Of a stretch of 64,000 nucleotides of DNA, positions 46,842-57,756 are shown piece by piece (positions within the stretch are counted from its first letter, which is position 1; each line of letters starts with the position of its first letter). This stretch comes from Magnaporthiopsis rhizophila (taxonomy: Eukaryota; Ascomycota; Sordariomycetes; Magnaporthales; Magnaporthaceae). The notes under the pieces are model-generated. The model saw nothing but the letters and a program-made list of their open reading frames with translations. It made no database searches and was not told the origin of the DNA. The stretch lies in assembly GCA_003049465.1 (NCBI GenBank), contig PYSS01000126.1, positions 1 through 64,000 on the forward strand. Direction: 5' to 3'. The translations under genes were made by a program, and so were the position numbers.

Positions 46842-49568
46842 AGCGGTTAACTCCGCCCAAACTCAGGGAGTTGCAATGTTGAAAGTCTCGAAATAACTCG
46901 TGCCACGCCGTGGGGCAGGTTCGGCATGCCATGGAGCCTCTTCGCTTCGTTCAGCCTCGAGCGCGTGCAAACATGCCGAAATTCAACCGCGGTCAAGGTT
47001 TTTTTTTATTCTCTCTTCGTGCGAACACGAAGCCGTTTAATCAGTCGAACTCTTCTCTTTTGCAGGAATCAGTGTTTCGCTTGAGCGCTTTCCCCGTAAA
47101 CGCGGTGGGGTCCAGAGGCTGTGCCAGCACGTGTGTGGTCCATGTTCGGCGGACCTGGCGTCCAGAAACGAGGTATATCCCGATATACCATATACTGTAG
47201 AGCCACCTAGCCATGTTACTCTCTCCACGTTCAGGAGGTTTTTTTTTTTTTCTTCTGTTTTCTTCGCAGCTTCCGTTTACGGTCCTGTGTGCAGTATCAG
47301 ACTTGCCCCCTCGTGGGACGTCCCACCTGTGGGAAACAAGCAAGCAAGGTCACGACCTCGAGGGCAAAATAACGGGACGATGGGGTCAGCAATACTGTAA
47401 CTCTGACAGGCAGCCGGCGGCGAATCTGGGGATTTGCATCGAGCCGGCCACCTTCTCCCCAGACGGCGTCTCTCTATTTCTTGCCCCCTGATGACGCCTC
47501 CTCTGCCTGCCACATGGCTTACGAAACCGGCCCCTTTTCCCTCCCTCAGATGACACAAGTAGGTAGGCAGTAATCTAACGCCGTGGCACGGCATGAAAGC
47601 CATGTCTGTGTTCGATGAGGTGGATGGCCACCGACCGGCCTGCGATTGCCCGTATGCTCCTCTGCAGCATACAGCATTTTGATCGGAACACAAGTGACCA
47701 TGGTCCGGCAGAAGAGCGATCTCGGTTCTTTGCATGATTTCCCTCTTTCTTCTTCTTCTTTCTCTTGGGCATCAGGACAAAATCAACCTAAACCCCACCG
47801 CACCATCGAATGCTCCAATTCCAGCACCAGAAGGCATCTTACTACTCACTTCCCGTGTATAGTCATTTCTGCTGCTGTATGCATGTCGCTGGCGTTGGAG
47901 CCAGCCGGGCCAATCGACATGGTTCTGCACCATCTGCAAAAGACAGGCGCGCATTAGTGGGCTGCAAGAAGAAAAAGAGAAGGCATTGGCGCTTGTCCAG
48001 GCGTCAGATGGGACGGGCTGCGTGTGAGCGCGACGACGCAAGCATCCAATGGCGCGTAGCCTAGACCAGTTCCGTATGCATGTATTATCTCTTTTCCCAG
48101 GTCTTGCGTGGTCTGGAACCCGGTTTAACGCTCAGGTTTTTGTGATGTATTGGGTGATTGGCCACCGACCCTGCCGGAGGCCCGTCCTGCCCGCTTCCGA
48201 TTTACCCCGGTCCAAACCTCTCACTGTACTGACCTGTGTGTGACGCCAGAACGGTGTATCGTCATCTTGGCTCGCCAGCGCGTTGCGAGCTGAACGTCGA
48301 ATGAAAGGGGTAGCGATCGGCCAGAACCCCCTCTCCACTCTTCATCGATGTCGTACCGCGTTTTACACAGCAGCTCGGCGTTTTGTTGAGCGTAATATCT
48401 CGGCAATTAAGGAATCCAGCCTCGGTGCTGTATGGACAGAGTGGTTTTCAGTCCCGGTGATGCATCGCCACGTTAGGAAAATGTCAGACTGTGAGCTAGA
48501 GTACGGCCACACTTACCTACTTTCTAGGTACTGAAAAGTGCCTTTAAGGAGTAAATCCCAAGCTAGGTAGACATGCCACCCTCAACCGGGGTAACCCTCC
48601 TCCGGACCGGGAATTTCCATCTACATCTTTCCGTGTCGGTGATGGAGGGGTCGACGTACAGTACATACCTAGGTACATGCAACACATACATACAGGCAGT
48701 TCTTGTGCCGCCGTCCAGCTGCCCCCGCCGGGTAGCCCGGAGTTTGCAAATGACCCGATCATCATGAATCAATTCGGGCTGGGCGGTGGCAACCCTCACA
48801 GTTTGTGTGGGTGCTACCCAGCTAGTTTCTCGAAAGAAACATCCCACGCCCTCGGCGCCTCCAGATTCCGCAAGACAAACACCCGACCCGGGGACCGCAC
48901 CGCCGAGCCAGCCACCGGACCAACTGCTGAAGCGCCAGAACAGAACACGGAAACAAACTTGTCATTCAGAGCTGGCTACACCCGGCCGAGGACCCCGAGT
49001 CTGGTAGTGCACTCTTAGCTAAATCTCTTCTGCTCTTGGACTCGGACTTGGTCCACCCCGCCCTCTCCCCTCGCCCAGAGAAGGCACTGTGGGATACAGT
49101 ACATACAGTATACATGGCTCGATGACGCCCACACTGCCCACCACGACCACCACCCGCTAGGGTTTTGCAGATCACGAGGTTACGTGCTGCAAGTCTGGTG
49201 GGACCAGCGGCGGACGACACGGCTTTCTCCCATTATTGGAAAGGGGATCCGTGCTTCCCACGCTTCCCAGCTCCGAGCACGCCGAAGTACCCCGCCACCA
49301 GGCAGCCCCATGTCCATGCCCTGCCCTTGCCCTCGCTCATGGTATTAACTCGGCTAGCCACTCTGGTCCTTAACCCTGTCTGCCTCCCAGGACGCCAAAC
49401 CAAACTCAATCCCGATGATTTAAATGAAAATGAAACAAAACCACTTCTGTCAAACCCGAGCTTTGGATGAATGACATTCCCTATCACCCCTTGATTACTT
49501 GGGTGGTTCCTGCGTGCGAGGGCGAACCGGAAAACGACAATCGGCAATGTCACGAGGAATATAAAACC

Positions 49569-51248
49569 TCACAGCAGTTTAGTAGACGGTACAATCGCCT
49601 TGTCGATGATCGGGTCCCTGCGGCAGGTAACCTCCTTCTCCGGCCCCCACCTGGCGTGCCACCCCTTCTCCCTCGCCACGGCCTCGTCGAACGCGGCCCG
49701 ACACCCGGGAGGGAGCAGGTCCTTGATGTCGTCGGACACGGCCGCGAGGCCCCTGAAGGGCGAGAGGAAGTCGGAAGAGTTGCCGCCGCCAATCTCGCTG
49801 GGCCGCAGGTCGTACGACGCCGGCGACACGCCGCCGTGCGGTGTCTCAAGCGCGATGTCGACCACCCGAAAGTTACGCGGGATGTTAGGCGGCAGTGGCT
49901 TGAAGAATGTCGTCGAGGCCTCCGCAGCGCTCGGGTCGCCGTCCTGAGTTGAGCTGCCGCTGGCTGCGGGCTCGGCGGGCGCCACTGGCTCCAACGGCAC
50001 CTGCTCTACGCGGGCGTGGGTAGGCTGCATTGTGGCCGGGTACTGCATGACGTTTGTGTGGACATCGTAAACCCCGTGAAGGTTGGCCTTGCGCATGTTG
50101 GTGAGAATGGTGTTGAAGTTGCTGCGCCGAGGTGAAAATCGATGAGAAGTTAGCACAGCGGCAACGAGGGAGAGCGCAGGGGCGGCAGCTCAGAACGGAA
50201 AATTGTACCTGGCTTCGCGGGCGTGCTCCAGCATCCAGTTCGTGTCGTTGACAGCGACGCGGCGTTTCTTGGGTGCCACGAATATGCCCGTCTGCTGCGG
50301 CACCACGGGGGCGGCAGAGTGGTACACGGCCGAGGCGCCGTGCCAGGCGACGTACTGGTTCTTGTTGTACGGCTCGCCCTCGACAAAGTGGTCGTTGGGG
50401 TCGGCCAGCTCACCCTCGACGACGCCGTCGGCGCGCGCCTTGGCCACCTCGTAGTCGTCGATGACGCGGCGCCCGCCCACGATGATGAAGGCGCCGAACT
50501 CGCGGAAGACGGAGCGGGCCGTCACGATGCCTATAGAGCGGCCCTTGTAGCTGTGCGGGATGATGTCGCGCTCGATCATGTCCCGCTTCTCCTCGTCGTC
50601 CACGATGACCTTTGTCAGGCGCAGGTGCTTGGTGAAGAACAGGTACGAGTCCCGGAAGCCGACGCAGCGGGCCGGCTCTGTCGACAGCATGTACAGGCGG
50701 TCGCCCTTGCCTAGGACCGTGAAGGTGCGGCAGCGATACTCGCGCCCGCCTAGCAGGTTGCCGTTCTTGTCTACCTTGGTCTCGCCCTCCGGGTCCTCGG
50801 GCAGCGCGACCTCGTCGTTGATGATGTCCATCATGTTTCCCTCCTTGTCGATCTGCTGCTGCGTCGGGGCCGCCGGCGCGCCGCCCTTGCGCCCGCCGCG
50901 TCCCCTCCACCCGCCTCGTCCCCGCCGGCCGCCGCGCGGGGTGGTGTCGGAGGGGTCGCGCGCCGACGCCTCGACTGTGCTGTCCCAGTCCGGCGGACGG
51001 TTCTTTGGTGGACGTCCCAGGCGCTTTCGGCGGACGACCGTCACGGGCACAGGGGATGGCGACTTGGCCGACTCGCCGTCTGAGCCAGCATGCTGCTCCT
51101 CATCCTCATCCTCCTCGGCCGCCGACTCCTCCTTGTCGGCGTCGCCCTCCTCTTGTCCAGCATCTTGGACTTCCTCGTCATCGTCATCCTCAGGTTCGGG
51201 GACAGGATCCGGGGCCGCATCCGCCATGTTCTCGTCTTCGTCCTCCAT
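49569..51248 (-). CDS. Chromatin-remodelling complex subunit RSC7/NPL6 (Swp82-related)
   Basis: Model complement(join(49569..50121,50209..51248)), 530 aa, with one 87-bp intron (GTACAA to CGCAG). RSC7/Swp82 proteins are accessory subunits of RSC and SWI/SNF remodellers. The N-terminal 90 residues are acidic (Glu/Asp runs). An AT-hook-like KRLGRPPKNRPP and an Arg-Gly-rich stretch (GGRRGRGGWRGRGGRKGG) come next, both DNA- or RNA-binding in character. The RSC7 domain starts near EYRCRTFTVLGKGDRLYMLS. It includes ARCVGFRDSYLFFTKH, YKGRSIGIVTARSVFREFG and GAFIIVGGRRVIDDYE, and continues over the intron at EHAREA-SNFNTILTNMRK. The C-terminal part is Pro/Ala-rich with a conserved-looking end. The donor is weak, but the junction restores the family sequence exactly. 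Confidence 0.9.
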
Positions 51249-52636
51249 GGGTTCGTACGTCTTGGGCGTGCTCTCTATCGCGAGGGAAGCGTAGCTTGGT
51301 CAGAAGGGCGGCGCTGATATCGGGGACGGCTCACGATGATTTGCGGGGAGAAGAAAAGGCCCCTCGAGCCCCTCTCCGTGATCAGTCATGTGGCCACAGC
51401 CACAAACCTGGAGAATTACAATTCGGGAAGGACATACCAAGGGCAGCAGCGGCCCGTCGCGCCGCAGCGCGACCAGAACGGCGACCCATGCTCGAACCTG
51501 ACTGGACGCCGAGACGAGGATTGAGCGCAACCCAACGCAGCAACCTGCGCGAGCAGTGCAATTGCTACGCCCGTATTTAGTCTTTTCCAGGTGTGCCCAA
51601 GGCTAGAGATCCCGAAATGGGGAGGTGTCTATCAAGCCGTCGATTCGAGCGCCCGCTAGGCCGAAGCTCAATTATGAGACGCGTGTAGTTGAAGCTCAAT
51701 TTTACCGAGCCTGTAGGAAGCGCCCGTGCCGCACTCGTTTGCGCCGGTGGGCCCGTGCGCTCAATTGACCAGGCTTGTCACACCATGCTGAATAAGTGCT
51801 CACAGCAAGGCCGGATACCTCTAGTTGCTATAAACTCCCGTCCTCACTCGATGCGACTGTGGTGATTCTGCCAATAATTTAAATAGGGTTGCAAAGGCTG
51901 CAACCAACTTCATTCGAGATATTGCTCTATAATAAATAGAACGCTGCAGCTGTGCAGCATGGACATCCATGGTCACCCTCCGCCCCGTAGAGCCGTCCCT
52001 ACATGAATACGAGATGAGGCGTCCGTCCAGACACGATGCTTTTCCAGCCTTCGTGACAGACTTGCCTCTCGTGAATCACCACGCTCGCAGTCATGGTCAC
52101 ACAGAAATGGCAATGCACTGGAGATAAACCAGGGAAAGTGCCATTTCTACCAGAAATATCCGAGTCCAATGTAAACTGACCGCCAAATCTGACTGTGTGA
52201 AGACGTCTCTCAAGAGAGACATGAATTAAGCCGACATTTTCCAGTCTTTTCGCCCGGAAACCACCGCAGGCGAAGAGTGAGAAAAAAAAAAAAAAAGGCG
52301 TGAAGCCGTTGTAAAAGGGTATTCCAGTCTGCTTCCCTGTCTCAAAGGAACCAACATGCCAATCGAGGATGTAGCAGTGCTCATGGGCACACGGCAGACA
52401 AAACAAGGCCCTCTCCTTGCGACGATCGTCATAAACCATACGCCAGTCCGTATGTATGACCAAGTGGGACGATGGCCCGCGAATCACACCCAGATGGCGC
52501 GCCAATAGGCTGAGCGGCTCTCGTCTTAGACATCAGCCGCCATCCCGACGAGGGGCTGAAGCTCAGATCCACCCCAGTAGAAGTCAGGAGCAGCAGAAGG
52601 CTGTTTGGCGGGATTTCCAATGTCGTCACCGAACTT
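51249..52636. other. Intergenic, no gene seen
   Basis: 1.4 kb between the RSC7 5' end and the TFIIB 3' end. A small direct repeat GAAGCTCAATT occurs at about 51663-51673 and again at about 51691-51701. Nothing else is assigned. Confidence 0.55.
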
Positions 52637-53680
52637 CTAGTTCTGGGGAAGTTTCTGGATCCCGCCCTCTGGGGGAAGATTCCAGCCCGCCTCGACCAAC
52701 TGATCCTTGGCCTGGAAGAGGAAGCGGTAGGCCGTTTTGATGGTACCGTCGCTGACACCGGCTGTTTGCGCAATCTCCTTGGACGTCTTGGGGTCGGCGA
52801 TGAGGTAGGACGCCATGTAGATACAGGCAGCCGCCACCGACAGGGGCGATCGGCCGGCGAGATCGGCGACCATGGAGCTCTTCTCGGCCAGGCGCCTCGA
52901 GATCTTCTCGGCGAAGTAGTGCTGCTTGAAGCCGAGGCTCGCGCAGTAGCGGGTGCACAGCTCTTCGGCGCCGGTGGGTCCCTTGGCATCCTCGTCGGCG
53001 TTGTTGCTGAGGCCGTTCTTAGTGGCCTCGGGGTTGCGCTTGACGAATTCCTCGAGACTCTTGTAGACCCTACCAATTTCCTTCTTGGACACGGACGTGA
53101 GAGCATGGATCTCTCGGAACGTCCGGCCGACGTTGTTGGCTCGGCAGGCAATGAAGATGCAGCCTGCGACGACGGCCTCGGGCGATTTGCCCTTGAGGAA
53201 CTTGGCATCGTCAACCATCTTGAAGAGATGGCGCGCGTAGTCGAGGACAGGCTTGCCACCCGACAGTTTATCGACATGCTCGCTGATCTTGGCAAAGCTC
53301 GCTTGAAGCCCTGCATGGCCGCGATCATTCTGTGTCTTCTTGTTCGCGTTGTTGAGGCGACCGATGGTCCTGCCGCTGGCGTTTTGGCCGCGGCTGGTGT
53401 CGATCTTGGTCTCGAGCGAGTTGTCGTTCCAGATCGGGTCGCCGGCATCACCGACACGCGACGGGTCGTCGCCTCCCTCGTCGTTGGCGAACGTACGCCA
53501 CTCGGAGCGGGTGTCGACGATACGATCACCCACGACGAGACCACACTGCGAGCAGATCAGGTCTCCAGACGAGAACTCCTCAATCAGAGCAGTGGGTGCG
53601 TCGCAGTCCTTGCACTGGACGATGTTGTTCAGATCAGCCTCGTAGGGCGACACGTCTGGTCCACCGCCGGCGGTCGCCAT
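52637..53680 (-). CDS. Transcription initiation factor TFIIB
   Basis: Single-exon model, 347 aa, from the ATG at 53680 (MATAGGGPDVSPYEADLNNI). TFIIB bridges TBP and RNA polymerase II in the preinitiation complex and helps select the start site. The N-terminal zinc ribbon has Cys23, Cys26, Cys43 and Cys46 (VQCKDCDAP, LICSQCGLVV). The B-reader/linker follows, with VDTRSEWRTFANDEGGDDPSR. Two cyclin-fold repeats follow: the first contains SPEAVVAGCIFIACRANNVG and TFREIHALTSVSKKEIGR, the second SPLSVAAACIYMASYLIADP and TSKEIAQTAGVSDGTIK. All expected parts are present. Confidence 0.96.
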   Translation of the reverse strand: MATAGGGPDVSPYEADLNNIVQCKDCDAPTALIEEFSSGDLICSQCGLVVGDRIVDTRSEWRTFANDEGGDDPSRVGDAGDPIWNDNSLETKIDTSRGQNASGRTIGRLNNANKKTQNDRGHAGLQASFAKISEHVDKLSGGKPVLDYARHLFKMVDDAKFLKGKSPEAVVAGCIFIACRANNVGRTFREIHALTSVSKKEIGRVYKSLEEFVKRNPEATKNGLSNNADEDAKGPTGAEELCTRYCASLGFKQHYFAEKISRRLAEKSSMVADLAGRSPLSVAAACIYMASYLIADPKTSKEIAQTAGVSDGTIKTAYRFLFQAKDQLVEAGWNLPPEGGIQKLPQN

Positions 53681-54825
53681 CTTTGCGCCTGTGCCCGATT
53701 TCTTGGCGGACGGAGTGTTGCAAAGTTCGCGGAGAGCCTGTCGGGTTCGCTTGCTCCTGTTCCTGCGCGAGGTCCTGAGGTCTCTGCGCTTCTTTACGAT
53801 CGCCGTGCGGATGCGCGGGCTTGGAATGCTTGTCTTTGTATTGAGGACGGTTGTAGCAAGTGCGCAGAAGAGCGGCGAATGCGTCTTTGCGACGGGCTGG
53901 GTCGTCGAGGCCGACGACCGTTGGTCTTGAAGTAACGCGAAAGAGATAGCAGTCAAAAGGAACTTGGCGGTGGCACGGCGAGAAGCAGACAAAGGCAGAT
54001 TCCGGAATTTGCAGTGGCCGATTGAAAGAGTGTGTTTCGGCAGACGCAAGAAAGCTACGAAGTGAAGACAATGGGAAAAGCGGCCAGCGAAGAAAGTGTC
54101 GCTCCGTCTGCGGCCGCCCAAAGGTTCTCAAAGGCGCACACTAAATGGTTGTCGGGCGATGCTTTCGGAGAAAGATGGTACGCCTTTGCTTCCTCGCCTC
54201 GTGCGCAGAGAATAGCCAGACCTTTGGGAGAGCGCAGAGTTGCCAGAAGCACCGGGCGGAAATCGTCAAGGCTACCGTTCGTGAAAGTGGCCGGCAACTT
54301 TGAGAGACTGGTAAAACGAGAGTCTCGACGATGACCTCGACGGCAAACAGCGCGTGGAGCGGATGGAGTATGAACGAGAGATGGTGGCCGACGAGCACGG
54401 TCGGAGCGGAATGCGCAAGAAATCCAGATTTACGAGCCCAGGCAGCACAATTTTGGGCGTGAAGTCAGTCCATGTGGCCACTGCTGCTGACTCAGCTGTC
54501 AAGAACAAAGGAAAAAAATACTTCGGCAGATCCCGAAGGAACTGGAGGCTCCAGCAGAATAGCGCCCGCAGCAAGCAATCTGAACGAACTGTATGCAGCC
54601 CGTTCAAAAGCAACTTTCCACAAAACGGCAAGCAAAAGGAAAACAGCGGTAAAGTTGAATGGAGTATTGTGATTTTCAAGGGTTTACTCGACCTCTTTAT
54701 ATCCGTCTGTGCCACCGAGAATGAATCACAGCATCTTGGCCAAGCCTCGAGTACTCTGGCACAGCCCCTAACAAGGCGTTCATGCGTATTAATCCTGGTA
54801 ATTAAACTGCAGATGTCTTTTTACA
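53681..54825. other. Intergenic, no gene seen
   Basis: Probable TFIIB leader and promoter plus the 3' region of the downstream minus-strand gene. No supported coding sequence. Confidence 0.55.
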
Positions 54826-55620
54826 CTACTTCGCCTGATAGACTGTGATGTTTGGGATTTCGCTCTTCGGCCTGTCCCTCCAAGCCACTCTGGTTCCTGC
54901 ATCCTCTTTGGGCTGCTCGTTTACACGCGTCCCAGCCGCAGCGTGGGGCAGGAGCGGCGGCAAGTCCTGAGTTGGCAGGGAGCATTGGCTGGACGAGCGG
55001 GATCGCGTCACCGTCCTCTCCGGCAGCGAGAGGTCCTGGTATGGTGACTGCCTGGCAAAGGCTGGGTGGACTGCGGGGTGGACCTCCCCAGAGTATGATC
55101 TCTCCATCTGGACTCTCGCCTCGAATTCCTTCCAGTCGTCCCGCAGCCCGCCGCTGACCCTCTTGTTGTTGTTATTGTTCGCCGGCAGATCGCCCTCGCC
55201 GTCAGAGTCCGATTCTTCGCCGCTCTTGTCGTTGATGGAAGGCGCAAGCATGCTGGTGAGCGAGGAGATACTCTCGTCTCGCGAGTGCGCGCTGGCTCTG
55301 CTCGACCGCTCAGCGAGCGACTTGCGGATAATCATGGCCCGCTGCTCCTCCTCTTCGCTTCTGTTCTCAAAATGGCCGGATTTCCTGTTCCTCCTGAAGT
55401 TGATGCGCGGGCTGCACGGGCTGTCTGTCGTCGGGATTTGCTGTCGGCGGCTCTGTCGCTGGCGGAGGACGTGTCTGACCGCAAACACGAGGACCAAGCT
55501 TATGAGAATCGTAGCAGAGATGATGGGTGCTATCATCCAAGCTGCACCCGGTTGAGATGCATTTTGAGTGCTTGACGGGGATCCATCGCGCGGCCAGAGG
55601 TGTAGCGAGGGCGGTGGCAT
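54826..55620 (-). CDS. Single-pass membrane protein, unknown function
   Basis: Single-exon model, 264 aa, from the ATG at 55620 (MPPPSLHLWPRDGSPSS). No signal peptide is visible. A single TM segment spans about residues 28-48 (AWMIAPIISATILISLVLVF) and is followed by a strongly basic RHVLRQRQSRRQQ, predicting a short extracellular N-terminus (with an Asn-Ala-Ser sequon at 20-22) and a long cytosolic tail. The tail is Ser/Arg/Glu-rich, with a run of five Asn and many possible phosphorylation sites. I do not recognise the family. Codon use and the clean frame support a real gene; a 5' exon with a signal peptide could be missing. Confidence 0.62.
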   Translation of the reverse strand: MPPPSLHLWPRDGSPSSTQNASQPGAAWMIAPIISATILISLVLVFAVRHVLRQRQSRRQQIPTTDSPCSPRINFRRNRKSGHFENRSEEEEQRAMIIRKSLAERSSRASAHSRDESISSLTSMLAPSINDKSGEESDSDGEGDLPANNNNNKRVSGGLRDDWKEFEARVQMERSYSGEVHPAVHPAFARQSPYQDLSLPERTVTRSRSSSQCSLPTQDLPPLLPHAAAGTRVNEQPKEDAGTRVAWRDRPKSEIPNITVYQAK

Positions 55621-57120
55621 GACAAAAAAAAAAAAAAGTACTGTCACCTGCGTGATCCGTCTAATATTGCGTGAGATGCGCCGCAGGGCAGATATGACAA
55701 CCTAGTAAGAAGTAGTGTATATCGTGAATGCTAGGATGAAGAATCAACCCGCATATGGCAAACGAGCGACAGAGCTGATATACAAAGGATTATTATTCCG
55801 ATGTACAGAGGGAGAGAGGAAAGCGAGGGCCACTCCTCGTTAGTCCGAGAACGATGCGCCGCCCCCATTATAAACTTAAAGCACTGCCATTTTGATGTGA
55901 TGTAATGTGTTGCTGCGAACGCCCGAGGCAGCGGGCGCATCGCCTCGAACAGGGGAGTCTCGGCAGTCCGATTGTGTGCCTGTCGGCTCTTGAAAGTGCT
56001 ATTATTGGTGTAGTGCTCGATAGTGGCTCGAGAAAACAGGGACGAGCCGACGCCAACAGCACATTTGGTGCGGACCACCGACGGGAAGGGACCCTTTGCC
56101 CTTTGCCCTCAATTGGGTGGCGGAGGCGTGGAGGGTAGCAGCGTAGGATTTTCCGAGCGGCGCAGCAGACGCGCAGCACATATGGGTCTGGCAGACTTTC
56201 ATTTTGCCAATCAGTGGAAATCCCCCAATTCCTCGTATCTGCCATCCTGCGCGTCGAGTGACGACAGTCTTGCGCGGTGACGATGGTTGCTTCGAGGTCA
56301 CGTTCCCAAGCCGCCCGAGTAGCATCTCGCCAGTTGGGTAACGGCTTAAAATGATCGATCTCGAGTCATACGCCAACAGTTCTTCTGTCTGCCTGTCCCT
56401 CGACCAATGTGTTACACTTCCAAATCGAATAGATAAGTACCTACCTAGGCATCTCGGTGGCTTGGAAGTGGATTGCGGCGCGGGCAAACATTGGCGGTTA
56501 GGTCGTTGCGCGGAGATTGCGCGGGTGCTCCAATGTGCAGTGAGCGAGAATTTATTTGGTAGCAGCGGCCAAGAAGCGGCGCAGCACCGGCAAGACCCTT
56601 ACCGAAGGGAAAGCGGGTGCTGTGTCTATCAGCTTGGGTTGAAGATGCCCGAGACCCCTTGCACGTCGAATAACAGCCTACATCCCTTTAACTACGATTG
56701 CAGCCTTCGGGCGGGATTGGGTGGGGTTCCGAGAGCTCTTGTTCCGTCATGTCCGTTTCATGCTGTTATGCACGGAATTCGCGGCTGCGAGAATCAGCCT
56801 GGCCGTGCGGTCCGAATCGCTGCGCCTCCGCGACCAACACTGGCACTTGACACCCTTGCGCCAACAGCAACGGCTGGCTCGCCCGCCCCCACATGCCACG
56901 AGGCAGTGAGCTAATGTAGCCAACGTGGATGCTCTGCGCTGCATGCTAAACACTATTGGGCGTTGAGGGAGGCCAGGCAACGAGGCTAGAGTTAATTATA
57001 TCCGTTGGTTTGAGGTGCGCAGGATTGCCTGGGCTTGCCCGGGAGACGCCACTGGCGCGAGCTGGGGAGGCCATAAACCTTTGCAGCTTTCTGCCTGGAG
57101 TATAGCGTACTCACCCGCGT
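55621..57120. other. Intergenic, no gene seen
   Basis: 1.5 kb upstream of the single-pass membrane protein. A 187-codon frame at 56351-56914 has no homology I can see and is probably chance. A TACCTACCTAGG motif lies at about 56438-56449. Confidence 0.55.
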
Positions 57121-57158
57121 TCCTCAGCACAAATCTCACTTGAGGGTCCACATATGGA

Positions 57159-57195
57159 AGCAACCTGAGGCAAGGGGAACGCGCCAGGCTTATCC
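57159..57195 (+). pseudogene. Decayed 5' half of an initiator tRNA-Met
   Basis: Matches the 5' half of the intact tRNA at 57366, from the acceptor strand (AGCAACC) through the D arm (GGGGAACGCGCC) to the anticodon region, where CTCAT has become CTTAT. About 35 bp of upstream flank is also similar (57121 versus 57325), giving a repeat offset of about 204-207 bp. No matching 3' half is clear, so it should not be functional. Confidence 0.7.
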
Positions 57196-57365
57196 CTTTG
57201 ACTGCCGTTGCGTCCCAAGCTCCCAAAGAGGAAAGGGATCCCAGATTAATCCTCGAGAAAACAAAAGTGATTCGGCCAAAGAGAAAGCCGTGCAGACAAG
57301 GGCTCAGCAAGGGATAACCCGAACTCCTCGGCACAACTCCCACACAAAGCCCACACAAAGACAGA

Positions 57366-57465
57366 AGCAACTTGGCGCAGGGGAAGCGCGCCGGGCTCAT
57401 ATGAATTATGGGAACATCCATATTCTGGTACCCGGAGGTCCTTGGATCGAAACCAAGAGTTGCTA
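57366..57465 (+). tRNA. Initiator tRNA-Met (CAT) with a 28-nt intron
   Basis: Folds completely by eye. The acceptor AGCAACT (57366-57372) pairs with AGTTGCT (57458-57464). The D stem GCGC/GCGC is at 57375-57378 and 57386-57389. The anticodon stem CCGGG/CCCGG is at 57391-57395 and 57431-57435. The anticodon CAT is at 57398-57400, the T stem CTTGG/CCAAG at 57441-57445 and 57453-57457, and the discriminator A at 57465. Initiator hallmarks are the A1:U72 end pair and the T loop starting AUCG instead of TTCG. An intron at 57402-57429 follows position 37, the usual tRNA intron site. A TTTT at 57472-57475 can end Pol III transcription. Confidence 0.93.
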
Positions 57466-57471
57466 GTAACC

Positions 57472-57475
57472 TTTT
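57472..57475 (+). terminator. Pol III T4 terminator of the tRNA
   Basis: Four T seven bases after the mature 3' end, the minimal Pol III stop signal. Confidence 0.6.
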
Positions 57476-57485
57476 GCATGCAAGA

Positions 57486-57667
57486 GTCTTTGGATCGAGC
57501 TTATTTCTGGCAGTTTGAAGGAGCCTTTGGATCGGAACCAAAAGTTGCTAGGTTGCTTTTGCTAGATGGAGCGTGAGGAGATGCTTGAATCCGGATGGGA
57601 GTCGAAAGTTGCTGGGCTACTTTTTGCTTGAAGGAAGCCAGTCAGGTCTTTGGATCCGAGAGTTGCT
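57486..57667 (+). repeat. Degenerate tandem echoes of the tRNA 3' end
   Basis: Four imperfect copies of the T-arm/acceptor part of the adjacent tRNA. They lie at about 57486-57499 (CTTTGGATCGAG), 57523-57550 (CTTTGGATCGGAACC, AAAAGTTGCT), 57583-57613 (TCGAAAGTTGCT at the end) and 57645-57667 (CTTTGGATCCGAGAGTTGCT). Spacing is about 40-60 bp. Each is followed by a loosely related tail such as TTGCTTTTGCT or TTTTTGCTTGAAGGAAG. Confidence 0.7.
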
Positions 57668-57756
57668 GTGCTAGTTAATTTTTTTCCTTGGAAGGAAGCG
57701 AGGGTGGCCGGTAAACTTTGAGAATTGTGTTAAAACTGAATGTGGTTATATCTATC

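Larger units (their letters stand above)
40014..49568. other. 9.5-kb region with no supported gene
   Basis: The longest gene-free stretch in the window, bounded by the 5' end of the cyclin gene and the 3' end of RSC7. I found no frame with recognisable homology, no convincing chain of exons, no tRNA and no transposon protein. It holds two homopolymer/N sites (45038-45101 and 46786-46841), many poly-A/T runs, a long purine-rich tract (about 41320-41460), CAC repeats (about 45970-45990) and several TACCTAGGTA-type motifs. GC content looks mixed rather than uniformly AT-rich, so it is not an obvious RIP-mutated transposon graveyard. Confidence 0.6.

Noticed and set aside
40014..49568. RIP-mutated transposon as the explanation for the gene-free island
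   Set aside because: No terminal repeats, no transposase or reverse-transcriptase remnants, and no sustained AT-rich composition were visible.
56351..56914. 187-codon frame upstream of the tRNA locus
   Set aside because: No domain, signal peptide or splice context. Composition looks random and similar frames occur throughout intergenic DNA here.
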